DNA of 64,000 bases from Euleptes europaea. Lineage: Eukaryota > Chordata > Lepidosauria > Squamata > Sphaerodactylidae. The number at the start of each line of letters is the position of its first letter. Positions within the stretch are counted from its first letter, which is position 1. A model generated the notes under the pieces. It had not been told where the DNA came from. It saw only the letters and a program-made list of their open reading frames with translations, and did not search any database. Shown in pieces: positions 11,401 to 37,500 of this stretch. A program made the translations under genes and the position numbers. Where the stretch lies: NCBI RefSeq assembly GCF_029931775.1, contig NC_079320.1:60157521-60221520 (forward strand), in the 5' to 3' direction.

Positions 11401-13657
11401 CCCAAGAAACTGGGTTAACCCTTTCCCATCCGGGCCGTGGAGAAAGTATTCCCTCTGTACTACAAGAGGGCTGGAGGCGGAAGTGGCTAAAGGGGAGCTA
11501 AAGTGGGCAGGGCCAGAATGCACTGGGACGATTTCTTAGCCAGTGTGTCCTCATTTCATCCCTGCAGGCGGAGGTAGAAGGAGCTGGCTGTAGAGCAGTA
11601 GCAACTCCAGTATGTGGCTGGGCGGCTACACCCAGCTAATGCAACAGACCATCCTGTGCCACCAGGTGGGCAAATGTACCACCGGTTGAATGCCTGCCTT
11701 CTTGCCCGTGCCGGGGGGGGGGTCATCTGGGGCAGCTGCCTGCTTGTGGCTTGGTCGGCTAATTTTTAAGTTGATAATTTTGTATAGCCCACAAATGATG
11801 TTATAAATATCCAAATGGCCCCTGGCGGAAAAAAAGGTTCTCCACCCCTGGTATAGGTATTTATCAGTGGACCTGATCCAGAGACCATCATGAAAAAGCC
11901 TGTCTCTGTTTGTTCATTGTATTGGCTGGATCAGGTTTCTGGTATTTAAGATTATGATGACAACATGAGTAACAGCAAGCTAGAGATCAAACCATTTCAT
12001 TCCCTGGTGCTTTATTATCTGTTTATAACAATTAAGTGTGGCTGAGATTACAAAATATAACAATTACGTGTGGCTGAGATTACAAAATGCAACATCTTTT
12101 TTAAGGATTGGCTTGGGGAAGCTCCAATACACAAAGCTGCTAAAGTTGGGAGTTTGGAGTGTCTCGCCTTACTTGTTTCCAGTCATGCCACCATCGAGTA
12201 AGTACACCTTCTGCAATACTGATCACTAGCAGATAATTTATCCAAGCAACATCCTATGGTTTATGCTGAAAAACTGTGAATGAAGTATGTTTCAACATGA
12301 ATTTCAAAGCTGGTAAAAATGTCGGGTTATCCCAGTTCCCTCTTGTACATATATGAATTTGAATTTCAGTTTACTTTACAAAAAGATCACTTACAAACTG
12401 GTAGAAGGAAGTTCCACATAGTTTTGGTAGAAAATGGAACTTTAGCCCCTGGTCAGTGGAGGACCTACATTTTTGGGACCCTGAAGCTTGAACTGTTATG
12501 GGGGGCCCTTCACACTCAGCAATAATAGGGCAACATCCAACAAGGTCCAAAGGGCCTTGCTGCCCTTGCAAGGACCTCGAGGCCCAAATGGCGGAGAACA
12601 GGGTAGTGGGGTGGAGTCTTTGAAAATAGGCCATACAGTGAGCCCCTTCTCACCAGCAATGAGGTCTGGGTAACCGGTTATCTTCTTCAGTAGGGTTGTT
12701 CTATGGCAGATGTATTAGTTCATTCTCTAATAGAGAGGCAGAAGATCATCATAGGGGGCTCTTTAGGATAAAGAGGTGAACATCTGATTTTTTTGTGTTA
12801 AAATGCAAAAGTGAGATGAGTGCAGCCTGAATTGAGAATTCAGATGTCCTTTTGTGGTTCCGATTGGCTCTAGCCTAAGGGCTGAGCTATAGAACTATTA
12901 AGCCATGCACCAACAAAAGATTTGAGGATCCAGCTGCCAAAATGTTGGCTATGAATAGATTCTGGCAAGCTCAGCAAGCCCATACAGTTGGGGGTTCAGG
13001 CATAGCAAGTCCCTGAGAAAATTTTGAAATTTGACCAATTACAGGGACATTTTGAGGCCATATGAAATCGGTATTAAAAACATATTCTAAGGTCAGTATT
13101 AAGTACTTCAACCCATTGGCTTAAAATAGTCTTATTTTAATAACAAACACTTTAAAATACTCCATCTGTTTTGTTGAAAAACCCACTCATTAAACAAAAG
13201 GGCCCCTGAACTTAAGCTTCATTAGTTTCATAGTAGATCCGCCACTGGCCTTGAGTCAACTAAAACGAATTGTTGTTAAGCCTCCCACTGAAATCAATGG
13301 CTTCATCTGATACTTTGAAAACAAAATGTTGGTATGAGAAATATCAGCCGTCAAATGTACTATATAGTCTTCATTTTGTATTCTAGTTTGCGCAATAAGA
13401 AGGGACAAACTGCAGAAGACCTGGCACTGGCTTTTGGATTTGTGGAATGTGCTCAGTTCCTTATGACAGTGAAAGAGACTCAAAATAGGAAAGCAACTGA
13501 ACAAGTTTGTGATTCCCTCAGTAACAGGGATGGCTTGCAGAGAGAGGCAACAACAAGACGAAAACGAGCAAGTGAAAGCAAAAGACCTATAAGCAGGAAG
13601 ACAATGAGATCAAACGGTACAGTGTTTAGCTATCACCAAACAATAGACTTGCTTTGA
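8499..13657 (+). CDS. ANKRD37: ANKRD37, ankyrin repeat domain protein 37 (4 coding exons)
   Basis: Small nuclear/cytosolic ankyrin-repeat protein; the human gene is a known HIF-1 target. Exons: 8499-8528 ([10 protein letters not shown], then GTAAGT), 9924-10076, 12106-12197, 13387-13657 (TGA). All junctions are AG/GT and codon phase is kept (0, 0, 2), giving 181 aa against 158 in human. Residues about 12-120 hold the ankyrin repeats, with family-typical pieces such as [32 protein letters not shown] and [11 protein letters not shown]. The tail is rich in Lys/Arg ([17 protein letters not shown]), a likely nuclear signal matching the basic end of the human protein. The start was chosen because exon 1 resembles human MLLLDCNPE and splices in frame. 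The tail is longer than in human; an alternative donor at the GTACAG near 13618 cannot be excluded. Intron 1 carries a CR1 LINE and intron 2 a hAT-like element. Identity is firm; the exact C-terminus is less so. Confidence 0.9.
8652..9835 (+). mobile_element. CR1-like LINE, 5'-truncated, in ANKRD37 intron 1
   Basis: RT motifs [23 protein letters not shown] and [14 protein letters not shown], then (after breaks) [17 protein letters not shown] and a stop, followed by a 3' UTR ending GGTCTGATCCAGCATGGC. About 1.2 kb; fairly young but not intact. Confidence 0.85.
10215..10510 (+). mobile_element. tRNA-derived SINE
   Basis: GGTTTGATTCCCCACTCC box B region, CACCTACCTCACAGGGTGTC, TTTTTCTTCTC tail; in ANKRD37 intron 2. 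Confidence 0.7.
10511..11174. other. ANKRD37 intron 2, LINE tail near 10770-10850
   Basis: ACCAATAAATGACTGACTC resembles a LINE 3' terminus; otherwise nothing recognised. Confidence 0.3.
11183..11850 (-). mobile_element. hAT-like non-autonomous element with perfect 8-bp TSD
   Basis: Ends TAGGGGTGGGGAAC and TTCTCCACCCCTG are inverted. GTATAGGT is duplicated exactly at 11175-11182 and 11851-11858. 668 bp, homologous to 38462-39166 in the opposite sense; no transposase. Confidence 0.85.
11859..12105 (+). other. ANKRD37 intron 2 end with a 32-bp tandem duplication
   Basis: Two near-identical 32-bp units at 12025-12056 and 12057-12088 lie just before the acceptor of the exon at 12106. Confidence 0.8.
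12198..13386 (+). other. ANKRD37 intron 3
   Basis: No clear repeat or exon seen. Confidence 0.4.
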
Positions 13658-14735
13658 AAAGGCATCAGCTCCAAACTGCAGCTTTCAGTCAGAAGCTGCT
13701 TCAACATACAGAAAGTGTGTAGATCAATCTCTGCCTACTTCAAAGTGAAATTTCAGGGGTATCGATCAATGACAAGTTACCTTTTCTAGACACGGCCTAC
13801 TTGTAGGTTCTGTTAGTTGTCTAGTAGCACCACCCATGCTCCTTAAATACAACATCCATTCAACTCTGCCCTCTCCAACAGAGAGATGTTCCCCTTTCAA
13901 AGATGCCTAAGCCATGCGGTGCTTCCAAGAATAGTCAGGACACCTCGAAGAATTAAGGAATAGGGCGCCTTCTGGATACCCAGGTTCTTGTGCATCTGCC
14001 CAAGCCAAAGCATCTCTCATATTAATGTCAACCTTTACTGCCACTTTCCATGACATTTTGAGAACACAGAGCCAAGACTTAACAAAATAGTTTAAATAGT
14101 TAAACCATAAGCAGGTGCACTGTGCCTGATTGTACCCAACTCACTTGTGTTGCTCAAAACCAACTATTCTGAACCATTCCTTCTGAGAAGGAGAGCAGTT
14201 TACTTCTTGAAGAAGATACCTTTTAAAACATTGTTGATTTGTGTACTAATAAACATGCATAAACCGTGCCTGGTCTTTTCTACCATCATTTCTACACACA
14301 AGAGTGTCATATTTAGTACTAACTGTGACGGTCACTCATCCCACTAAATAAATATGCTGAACTCACTTGCATAACACCTGCATAGGGAAGGCAGAGGAGA
14401 TGGGATGGTGTCTTTAAAAAATAGGATATTGCTCATTAAAACAACTATGCATAGTCACAAGATTCTACTTTACTTCAACACAGCACTGGGCCCAACAGAT
14501 ACTTTTAGACAGTATTCAGGATGCAATAATGTATATCTTGAGGATCAGTGCATGTGCTGATCTGAACATGTGTATCTGCCTACAAATGTCATGGGACATC
14601 ACTGGCAACTGTGATATACTATCCTCTGCTGTCACATCATGCGCTCCCATGAATGTTCCAATCGACAAATCTTAGGATCAGACAATAAACGCAGAAAAAA
14701 ATAACTATTCAAAAATGGCAATGTTTAATACTCAT
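13658..14735. other. ANKRD37 3' UTR and gap between convergent genes
   Basis: Unique-looking AT-rich DNA containing the ANKRD37 poly(A) signals; no repeat recognised. Confidence 0.4.
14248..14253 (+). promoter_or_regulatory. candidate ANKRD37 poly(A) signal
   Basis: AATAAA about 590 bases past the ANKRD37 stop; a second AATAAA is at 14347-14352. Either would end the transcript just before the UFSP2 3' end on the other strand. Confidence 0.45.
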
Positions 14736-14741
14736 TTTATT
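14736..14741 (-). promoter_or_regulatory. UFSP2 poly(A) signal
   Basis: AATAAA on the minus strand, about 180 bases downstream of the UFSP2 stop codon. Confidence 0.55.
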
Positions 14742-14922
14742 TAAAAGATCACCATATTCTTAATTTACACTCTAAAAATAGTGGAATTAACATTTATATA
14801 CTGACTGGGCCTCTCAACAATAAGGTGATATTTTAAGTGAAAATATATAACCATTACTTAAAAGCGTGTACACATGTTTCTAGCTACCACAGCTCATTTT
14901 CCATTATCTTTTAAATATACAT

Positions 14923-30577
<15,655 letters not shown>

Positions 30578-31082
30578 GCTCCTCCGCCGCCTCAGGCGAG
30601 GCCGAGGTCGCTCCCCTGCGCGCGCCCACGGCCAACCGTCCCTCTCCGGCGACGCGCGGGGTGCGTGCGTGCCTTGGAGCCTCTCCCCTCCCTTGCGTCG
30701 AGCGACTTGGAAGGCCGGATAGGCGCTCGAACTACATTTCCCGTCGTGCGCGTCGCGTAGCTGTTTGTCCCCGGGCTGTACCAAATGGAGACGGGGGAGG
30801 GGGGGTAGCAATCCCCTCTTTGTTGAGCGTTTGGGCTTTTCCGAATCCAGGGAAACTTGGCGTCAACAAAAGACGCTCGCGGGGCGGAAAAGTTTCGCTA
30901 GGAGGAGCGGCTGGTGGTGGCGTGGGGAAGGGGGGTGGGCGGCGGAGGCGGCTGCTTGGGGGTCCACGTGCATTCGGTCTTGCTGGGGGAAGAGAAAGGG
31001 GGTGAGTGGATTGTTCAGAGGCTTCAGTAGAGAGTTGGGCGGTCTCTTTTCCAGGCGGTGTTGGTTTCTTAATCCCAAACAT

Positions 31083-31108
31083 TTGTTTGTGTGTGTATAT
31101 ATACATAC

Positions 31109-31156
<48 letters not shown>

Positions 31157-31255
31157 GTGTGTGTGTACATCTATGTGTGTGTATATATATACATACACAC
31201 AAACATATACATATGTGTGTGCATATATATATATATATGTGTGTGTGTGTATAAA
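31083..31255. repeat. (CA)n/(TG)n/(TA)n compound microsatellite
   Basis: Alternating purine-pyrimidine tract just downstream of the CpG island; it produces long spurious frames on both strands. Confidence 0.95.
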
Positions 31256-31297
31256 TAACGCTGGGACGGTAGTTATTAAACAAAGTAACAAACTTTG

Positions 31298-31525
31298 CCC
31301 TGACCTGGATGGCCCAGGCTAGCCTGATCTCGTCAGATCTCCGAAGCTAAGCAGGGTCAGCCCTGGTTAGTATTTGGATGGGAGACCACCGAGGAAGACC
31401 AGGGTGGCTGTGCAGAGGAAGGCACTGGCATAGCATACCACCTCTGTTAGTCTCTTGCCATGAAAACCCCAAAAAGGGGTCACCATAAGTCGGCTGCGAC
31501 TTGACGGCACTTTACACACACTCAA
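31298..31525 (+). mobile_element. 5S-rRNA-derived SINE (best copy)
   Basis: CTGATCTCGTCAGATCTC, GAAGCTAAGCAGGGTCAG and TTGGATGGGAGACCACCGAG match the 5S rRNA internal control region; the body and AAGTCGGCTGCGACTTGACG tail follow. Confidence 0.85.
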
Positions 31526-33030
31526 CAAACTTTATCTAGTCTATAGGGAAAAAGGTTAAACAGAAAATTCCTGATAAAATAATAAAACTCCTAAGCTCTA
31601 CATAGTCGGCTTACTAAAACATTAGGTTACATACCAACAAGCAATTAGGCGCGGCCGGCAAGTGGCTATACGACTGAGTTACAAATTAGCCGTTTTACTA
31701 AAATCTCTACAGGAAACCGATTGAGCTCGTTAACCAACTCAAACAATGACATAATTCAAATTGGCAAATCAGTTTCTCAAACAGACCAAATAATACATAG
31801 GATTGGCTAGGATTATACTTTGAGGTCAGGTCTATGATGTTGCTAAACAAATACATTAACCCCATAATGACTAAATTTCGATTATGAGCCGGCCAAAGCC
31901 AGCTCAGAGCGGGTAACATCATATAAAAGCATTACTACATCAATATAAAAATCTAAACTTAAAATAATAAAATCCCAATTAAAACTTAAAACACAAAATT
32001 TCAAATGGCGCCTAACCACACTCGTATTCCTGGATATTTGGAGCAGGTTACCCCTCCGTTGACATTGATAATATAACAGGAAGGAGGGGGAATAGGGAGG
32101 CCAGCAGATGATATTTGCGGCTGTCCTCAGCCTTGGTTCCAGGCATCAGCTCTGAAGTGTGTGATATGTATTTTCTTTCCCTAGATTTAACAGCCACTGG
32201 CTATCCATCAACTGCTTCACACTTCAAAAAAGGGGAAATGAAATTTAATTTTCCCTTGGCACTGTAAAGAGAAAAGTGGCCACATCTCTCACGCAATTGA
32301 CTAATCTATTTGACAGCAGATAAGGCTGTATCCGCTTCTCAGAAAGTGTCTTTAGCTGTGTTATCCAGGGAGTGATATATTTATTTCGTGCAATATTATT
32401 TTGTGGACATGCTAAAACAACGTGGGCTAGGGAATCTATTTGATCCGGTCATAATGGGCGTTTTCATTCTTCTGCAGTAATTTTATTGTATCACCCTTGT
32501 GTCTCTGCTGAGTCTAGGGCATTACATCTTGCCAATAAGAAAGCTTGTCTGTGTGATATGTATTTATTTCAGAAATTTATTTATATTCTGCTTTTCTCCC
32601 CAGTGGGAGAAGAGTCTGAAATTTAGAAAGCAGTGCACAGGGCAGGTGGGCGGGACTATATGGGAGCAGCCGAGCCTTTGGGGTACCCTGCTTCCAGGAT
32701 GAGAAAGCCTTGTATTGAGAGTAGAAATTAACAGTATTATATACTATTTGTAGTCCACCCCAGCTAGCAGTCTTGCTGCTGTGTTAATGGACTAGTTGTA
32801 TATTTTCTGAACCATCTTCAATAGCAGCCCCACATAGAGAGCACTACTGTAGTCTAACCTGGAGGTAACGAGCATGGATTGCATCAGCTGCTTGAGGAAG
32901 GGTTGGTGGAACAGCTGAAGCTGCTTATAGTGCAGGATGCTACTGTTGATTTCAGTAGTCTGAAGTGTGCCTGTGCATATTCTTCATGACTAGGTAAAGT
33001 CAGCCTGCACACTACTAAAGCATGCCGCTT
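31526..33030. other. region between the CpG island and CFAP96, unassigned
   Basis: AT-rich. GCAGCCCCACATAGAGAGCA near 32824 resembles a LINE 3' segment; otherwise unidentified. Confidence 0.3.
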
Positions 33031-33034
33031 GCCC

Positions 33035-33325
33035 TGAGTTGTGGAATTCACTGCCAGTGGGGCAACGAGCATAGATTGCTCGCAAAAGGGGCTAGACAGA
33101 TTCATGGAGGAAAGGTCCACCAATTGCTACTAGCCATGGTGACTGCCTCTATCTACAAAGGCAGCAAGCCTCTGAATATCAGTGCTGGGAGGCAGCATTA
33201 GGGAGGGCCTTGGCCTCTATGTCTTGTTTGTTTGATCCTCCAGGGTAATTGGTTGGCAGCTGTGTGAAACAATATGCTGTACTAGATGGACCAGTGGTCT
33301 GATCCAACAGTGATGCTCTTGAAAA
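33035..33325 (+). mobile_element. CR1-like LINE 3' end, diverged
   Basis: GTTGTGGAATTCACTGCCAG, GACAGATTCATGGAGGA and the end GGACCAGTGGTCTGATCCAA. Confidence 0.65.
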
Positions 33326-33747
33326 ACCTTTTGCTTTCTTCACCAGTGGCTCAAACAGCACTTTGCAAGTAGATGAAACAGAAATTCCTCAAACCCAAAG
33401 CAACAATTCTAAGACTTTTGAAATGAAGGCTTATTTTTAATTAGTAAACAATCCCCTTCTTTAATATTATGGCGTAGGCAAGAGTTGCAATTGCTGACAA
33501 TGTAGTTCTCATAAGGCCTCCCTGGTTCCTATGACGGGACTGTGGAGTTGTTGTAGAAACAGGCGACTTTAGGTTTTGCATTTTGGAACAAGGCATTTCC
33601 CCCCTTTTTATGTTATCTCATCCATCTGCTATTATACAGAAGAAACACCAGTGCTTTTTCAGACCCTCTTGATCCCCAGAGGGCATATATTAAAGCATTA
33701 GGAGTCATGAACACAAGGCTGGCTTATTGATTTCAGCAATTGAGGAG

Positions 33748-33785
33748 CAAGTGGTATTTCATAAACCAAGTGGTATTTCATAAAC
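33748..33785. repeat. 2 x 19-bp tandem repeat
   Basis: CAAGTGGTATTTCATAAAC twice without a break. Confidence 0.9.
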
Positions 33786-34568
33786 GTTTGGGTCTTTTTG
33801 TACTCTGTGCCCCTCTTCCAGTGGAAGACTTCCACTGAGTAGACAGTAGGTGATATAATTGCTGATCATTGTAAAGAAATTGCTAATCAATCAGACGCTT
33901 TAAATTTTAGTTTTTTCTTGTGTGCTTTATGCTTGAATTCTAAACTGTGTACTGAAACCTGAAAAAAACCCAAACAGTATATTTTAAAGATCGATAATGA
34001 TGATGATGATAATACTACTTAGCATCTTAGCATACGTACTTCTCTATGTTAGTATGTATTTTTTAACATCTAAGCTTAATAAAAAAACAGTTCCTGGAGA
34101 ACATGAAAATGTTCATGCTATTTTGTTTCATAACTGATGATTGCAAGCCCTTTCCCTCACTCCAGATACACAAGGGCTGGTGAAGGTTGAACAGTAGTGG
34201 GGAAAGACAACCCATCATTCTCAGAGGTAAACTGATAATTAAAAAGGGTTGTATTATAGCTATATTTTGTTGTTTGTGTGTGCGTGTGTTCTCCAGGCAT
34301 GCAGTAGCCATGTGGCTCTTTTGGTTGATGAGAATTCCCAATGTAGCTCTCCCAATCTGTGGAATGAGTACCACTGGCTTAAAGTTACAATTTTGATACA
34401 TCAGCTATCTTGGTTAAATGGTTTATTTTGGAGTGCTCGTATTAGTGGTTTGGATTAAATAAGTTGAAGACTGAAACCTGTGTTTGTTTCTATTCTAATC
34501 CTTCTTTCTAGGGATCATAACGCTTCTGCCCATTTACTAGAGTAATAAATTATCACACAGAATCAGCC

Positions 34569-37500
34569 ATGCCTACAGAAGGGAAATCAGATATGGAGAG
34601 GATTGGCCTCTTTAGTGAAATGGAATATGTTACAATCGGGGATAAGTATGTCTCGCCCTTTGCCCGTACGTATATATCCTCTGATATTTTCACCACTGTG
34701 CAGTAGAGCTGTTTAAATATATATATACATATATATATATATTTGCTTCTTGAAAAATAAGTCCCTTGAAACAATTTGTAGCAAATGGTAAGAATATTTT
34801 AAACATCAAGCAGTCGCATTTCCAATGATCCCATTTGTAGACTAGATATTTTTTTTGGAAGATTGCTTCATGTATGATTCTCCACTGGCAAATGAACATG
34901 CAGAATCAAGGTCAATATGTTACCCTGTAAAGTTGTGCCCTACTAGCTTTCCTGCTAGCAAGTTGAGGTTGTTCATTTTGACCAACAGGCTACGCTGGAG
35001 CCTTGCAACTGGGCAACTGCCAATGCATTGTTGCCCTAAGCCGAGAGCTATCCGATCTCCCCAAAAGGAACATCTGTGACAGATGATGACGGAACTCACT
35101 TGAACAAAAGCCACACAGGACAAGGGCTGCAGGGAGAAGGGGAACTGGGCAAAATCAAGCAGGGAAGCTGGTAGGGTAATCCAACATTATCAGCATGTCG
35201 TGCTGGTATAGAAGCATGAGTTGATGTCGCAGTGCTGTCTGTGGCCTTTGTCGCCCAATGCACCAGAGAACTGCATGCAAACAATCTGTGGAACAGGAGA
35301 CTGGGAGATGTGGAATCATTCAAGTGGGAGAATGGGTCTAGGATTAGGTCAGTATACCATCACAGTAGGCCAGCTACACTGGGATTGTAACTAGCAGGCA
35401 GAAAAGCTACAAGAAAGATGCCACTATAGCTCAGCACTGTTGCTGAGCACCCTACAATTGGGGCGAGCCAGTCCCTTTCCCCCTTGGCGGCTTTTCTTGC
35501 AAAAGTTACTGGGTAGAAGGCAACTCTGTCATAAGTCATTGCGCCCAGCATCTTGCATGAAACAGCGGTAGCTTTCTACTGAGTCCAGCTTCTCTCAGTA
35601 GAAACTTTGCCTGCTCCACCACTTCACCAGCCATTCCTCCAAAATCCATTTTGACCCTGTTGGGCTAAGGCCCTTTGAAGACTCTGTGCCGGTGAAATGT
35701 TTTGTGTCCCTACAGACTCATCTCTCAAATTCTGTGACAGTAGTCTATGATCTCAACACTTTTTGCCAATGTATACAGCTGATGGTGCTAGTAATGTCCA
35801 TAGATGGGCATTCCACTTTCATCATGTAGTGTTGCTGGTAGTGGTTGTGGGAACTGGTTCAAATCTGGCTGCTTAGGTATTTTGTGGCCCATCAAGCACA
35901 TTGTTCTGTATCATTGTCTGGATTCTAGATCCAAGGACTTTCAAGCTATGGGCCTTCTGGGGTGGTGGTAAAGAGCTTCTGATGCTATAAATACTATTCC
36001 TAACATCTGTTGCCCGGAAACACTGAAAGGAGAATCCAAAAACAGAAGCCATGTAATACTTTTTATTAGGACTAATCAAAATGACACAAAACAGTGTGGA
36101 AGATTTTCTGTAGAGTGTGAAAGCTTGCACACTGTTTTGGGTCTTTTTGATTGGTCCTAATAAAACTACGTAGCTTTGTTTGGGGATTTTGCTTTGGACT
36201 AATATGGCTACCTGTGACTTCTGAATACCCCAAGGAGAAGTGGACCAAAGGCCTTCAACTCAAATTTTCCATTCCAATGGTGTGGCTACTTAGGCAAAAA
36301 AGTAAATTAGTATGTATATTTTTCATCTGCCATGGTATATGCTTTTCTTTGTGGCCTTCCCAACAGCTGGGCAGGAAGTGTCTTTAAATCTTCATCAGCA
36401 TGTGGTGAGTGTCTGAAAGCAAGAAGTGAGGAAGTAGAGATAACACACACTCATAATGATAGTCAAAAGCCAGGTGGACCCTTAGGCTGGTAGTGATACC
36501 ACCTACTCATTTTCAAGGCCCTTATAATGAAGCTGCAAGCAAGAACAAGCAAATGCTGCCCGGGGGTGTCAAAGAGAAGTGCGCTCTTCAGGTGGGGTAC
36601 TTTGAACCTGTGTATGGAAGAATTTTTGAAGGTGAAGGTTATTCAAACCCCGTCCAGCTGCGGAGAAGATATCGAATTGAAGAGTCCAAGAAAAATTTGA
36701 GCAAACCTTTCCTTCCCAGTAATGGAGAGAAGACACCGTAAGTTCTGGGGGAAAAGGCATGAAAGTTTTGTTACTGATGTTGCCATAAAAAACTGGCAAG
36801 AAGTTATTTTTTAATCCCTGTTGAATTAAGCTTTATTTATTCCTAATCTTTACGATTCATTTTTGCCAGGAAAAGCCACCACAAGGTGACTTTTTGCTAT
36901 TTTTTCCTCCTGGTTGCTAGTTCTAGAACAAAAAGCAAATCTTTTCTACCCTGCCACCACATGTGCTGCTACAGCACCCTCCTCTCCAAACCAGGGTTTT
37001 AATTCCTAATATGTTTCCTACACATGAAGCCAGCTGGGTGACTTTGGAATAGTCACAGCTCTCTTAGAGCTCTCTCAGCCCACCTACCTCACAGGGTGTG
37101 TGTTATGGGGAGGGGAAGGGAAGGTGATTGTAAGCTGGTTTGATTCTTCCTAAAGTGGTAGAGAAAGTCGGCATATAAAAACCAACACTTCTTCCTCCTC
37201 TTCTTCCTCCTCTTCTTCCTCCTCTTCTTCCTCCTCTTCTTCCTCCTCCTTTCTTAAATTCCTCATTTATATCTATTTATATACCTATAAATTGTTATTT
37301 CCATTTGGGGGGATATAAGCAACGAGATTGGGGAATCTGTTGCTTTGCACTTCCCTAGAATAATTCAGGCTGTACTCTGTGACAGATGAAGGATGGATCT
37401 CTGGTCTTATGTTGTCTGTTTATTCTTCCATTATTAACCAAGAAAATGTCCCCAAAATATTGACCAAAACAATGATGAAATGTAATCAGCCAAACACTGG

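Noticed and set aside
30732-31322. Long frames of 140-185 codons on both strands
   Set aside because: Created by CpG-island composition and the CA/TG microsatellite; cysteine-histidine-tyrosine-threonine runs with no family match.
31310-31400. 5S rRNA gene
   Set aside because: Only the internal control region is kept and a SINE body follows; several diverged copies occur in the window.
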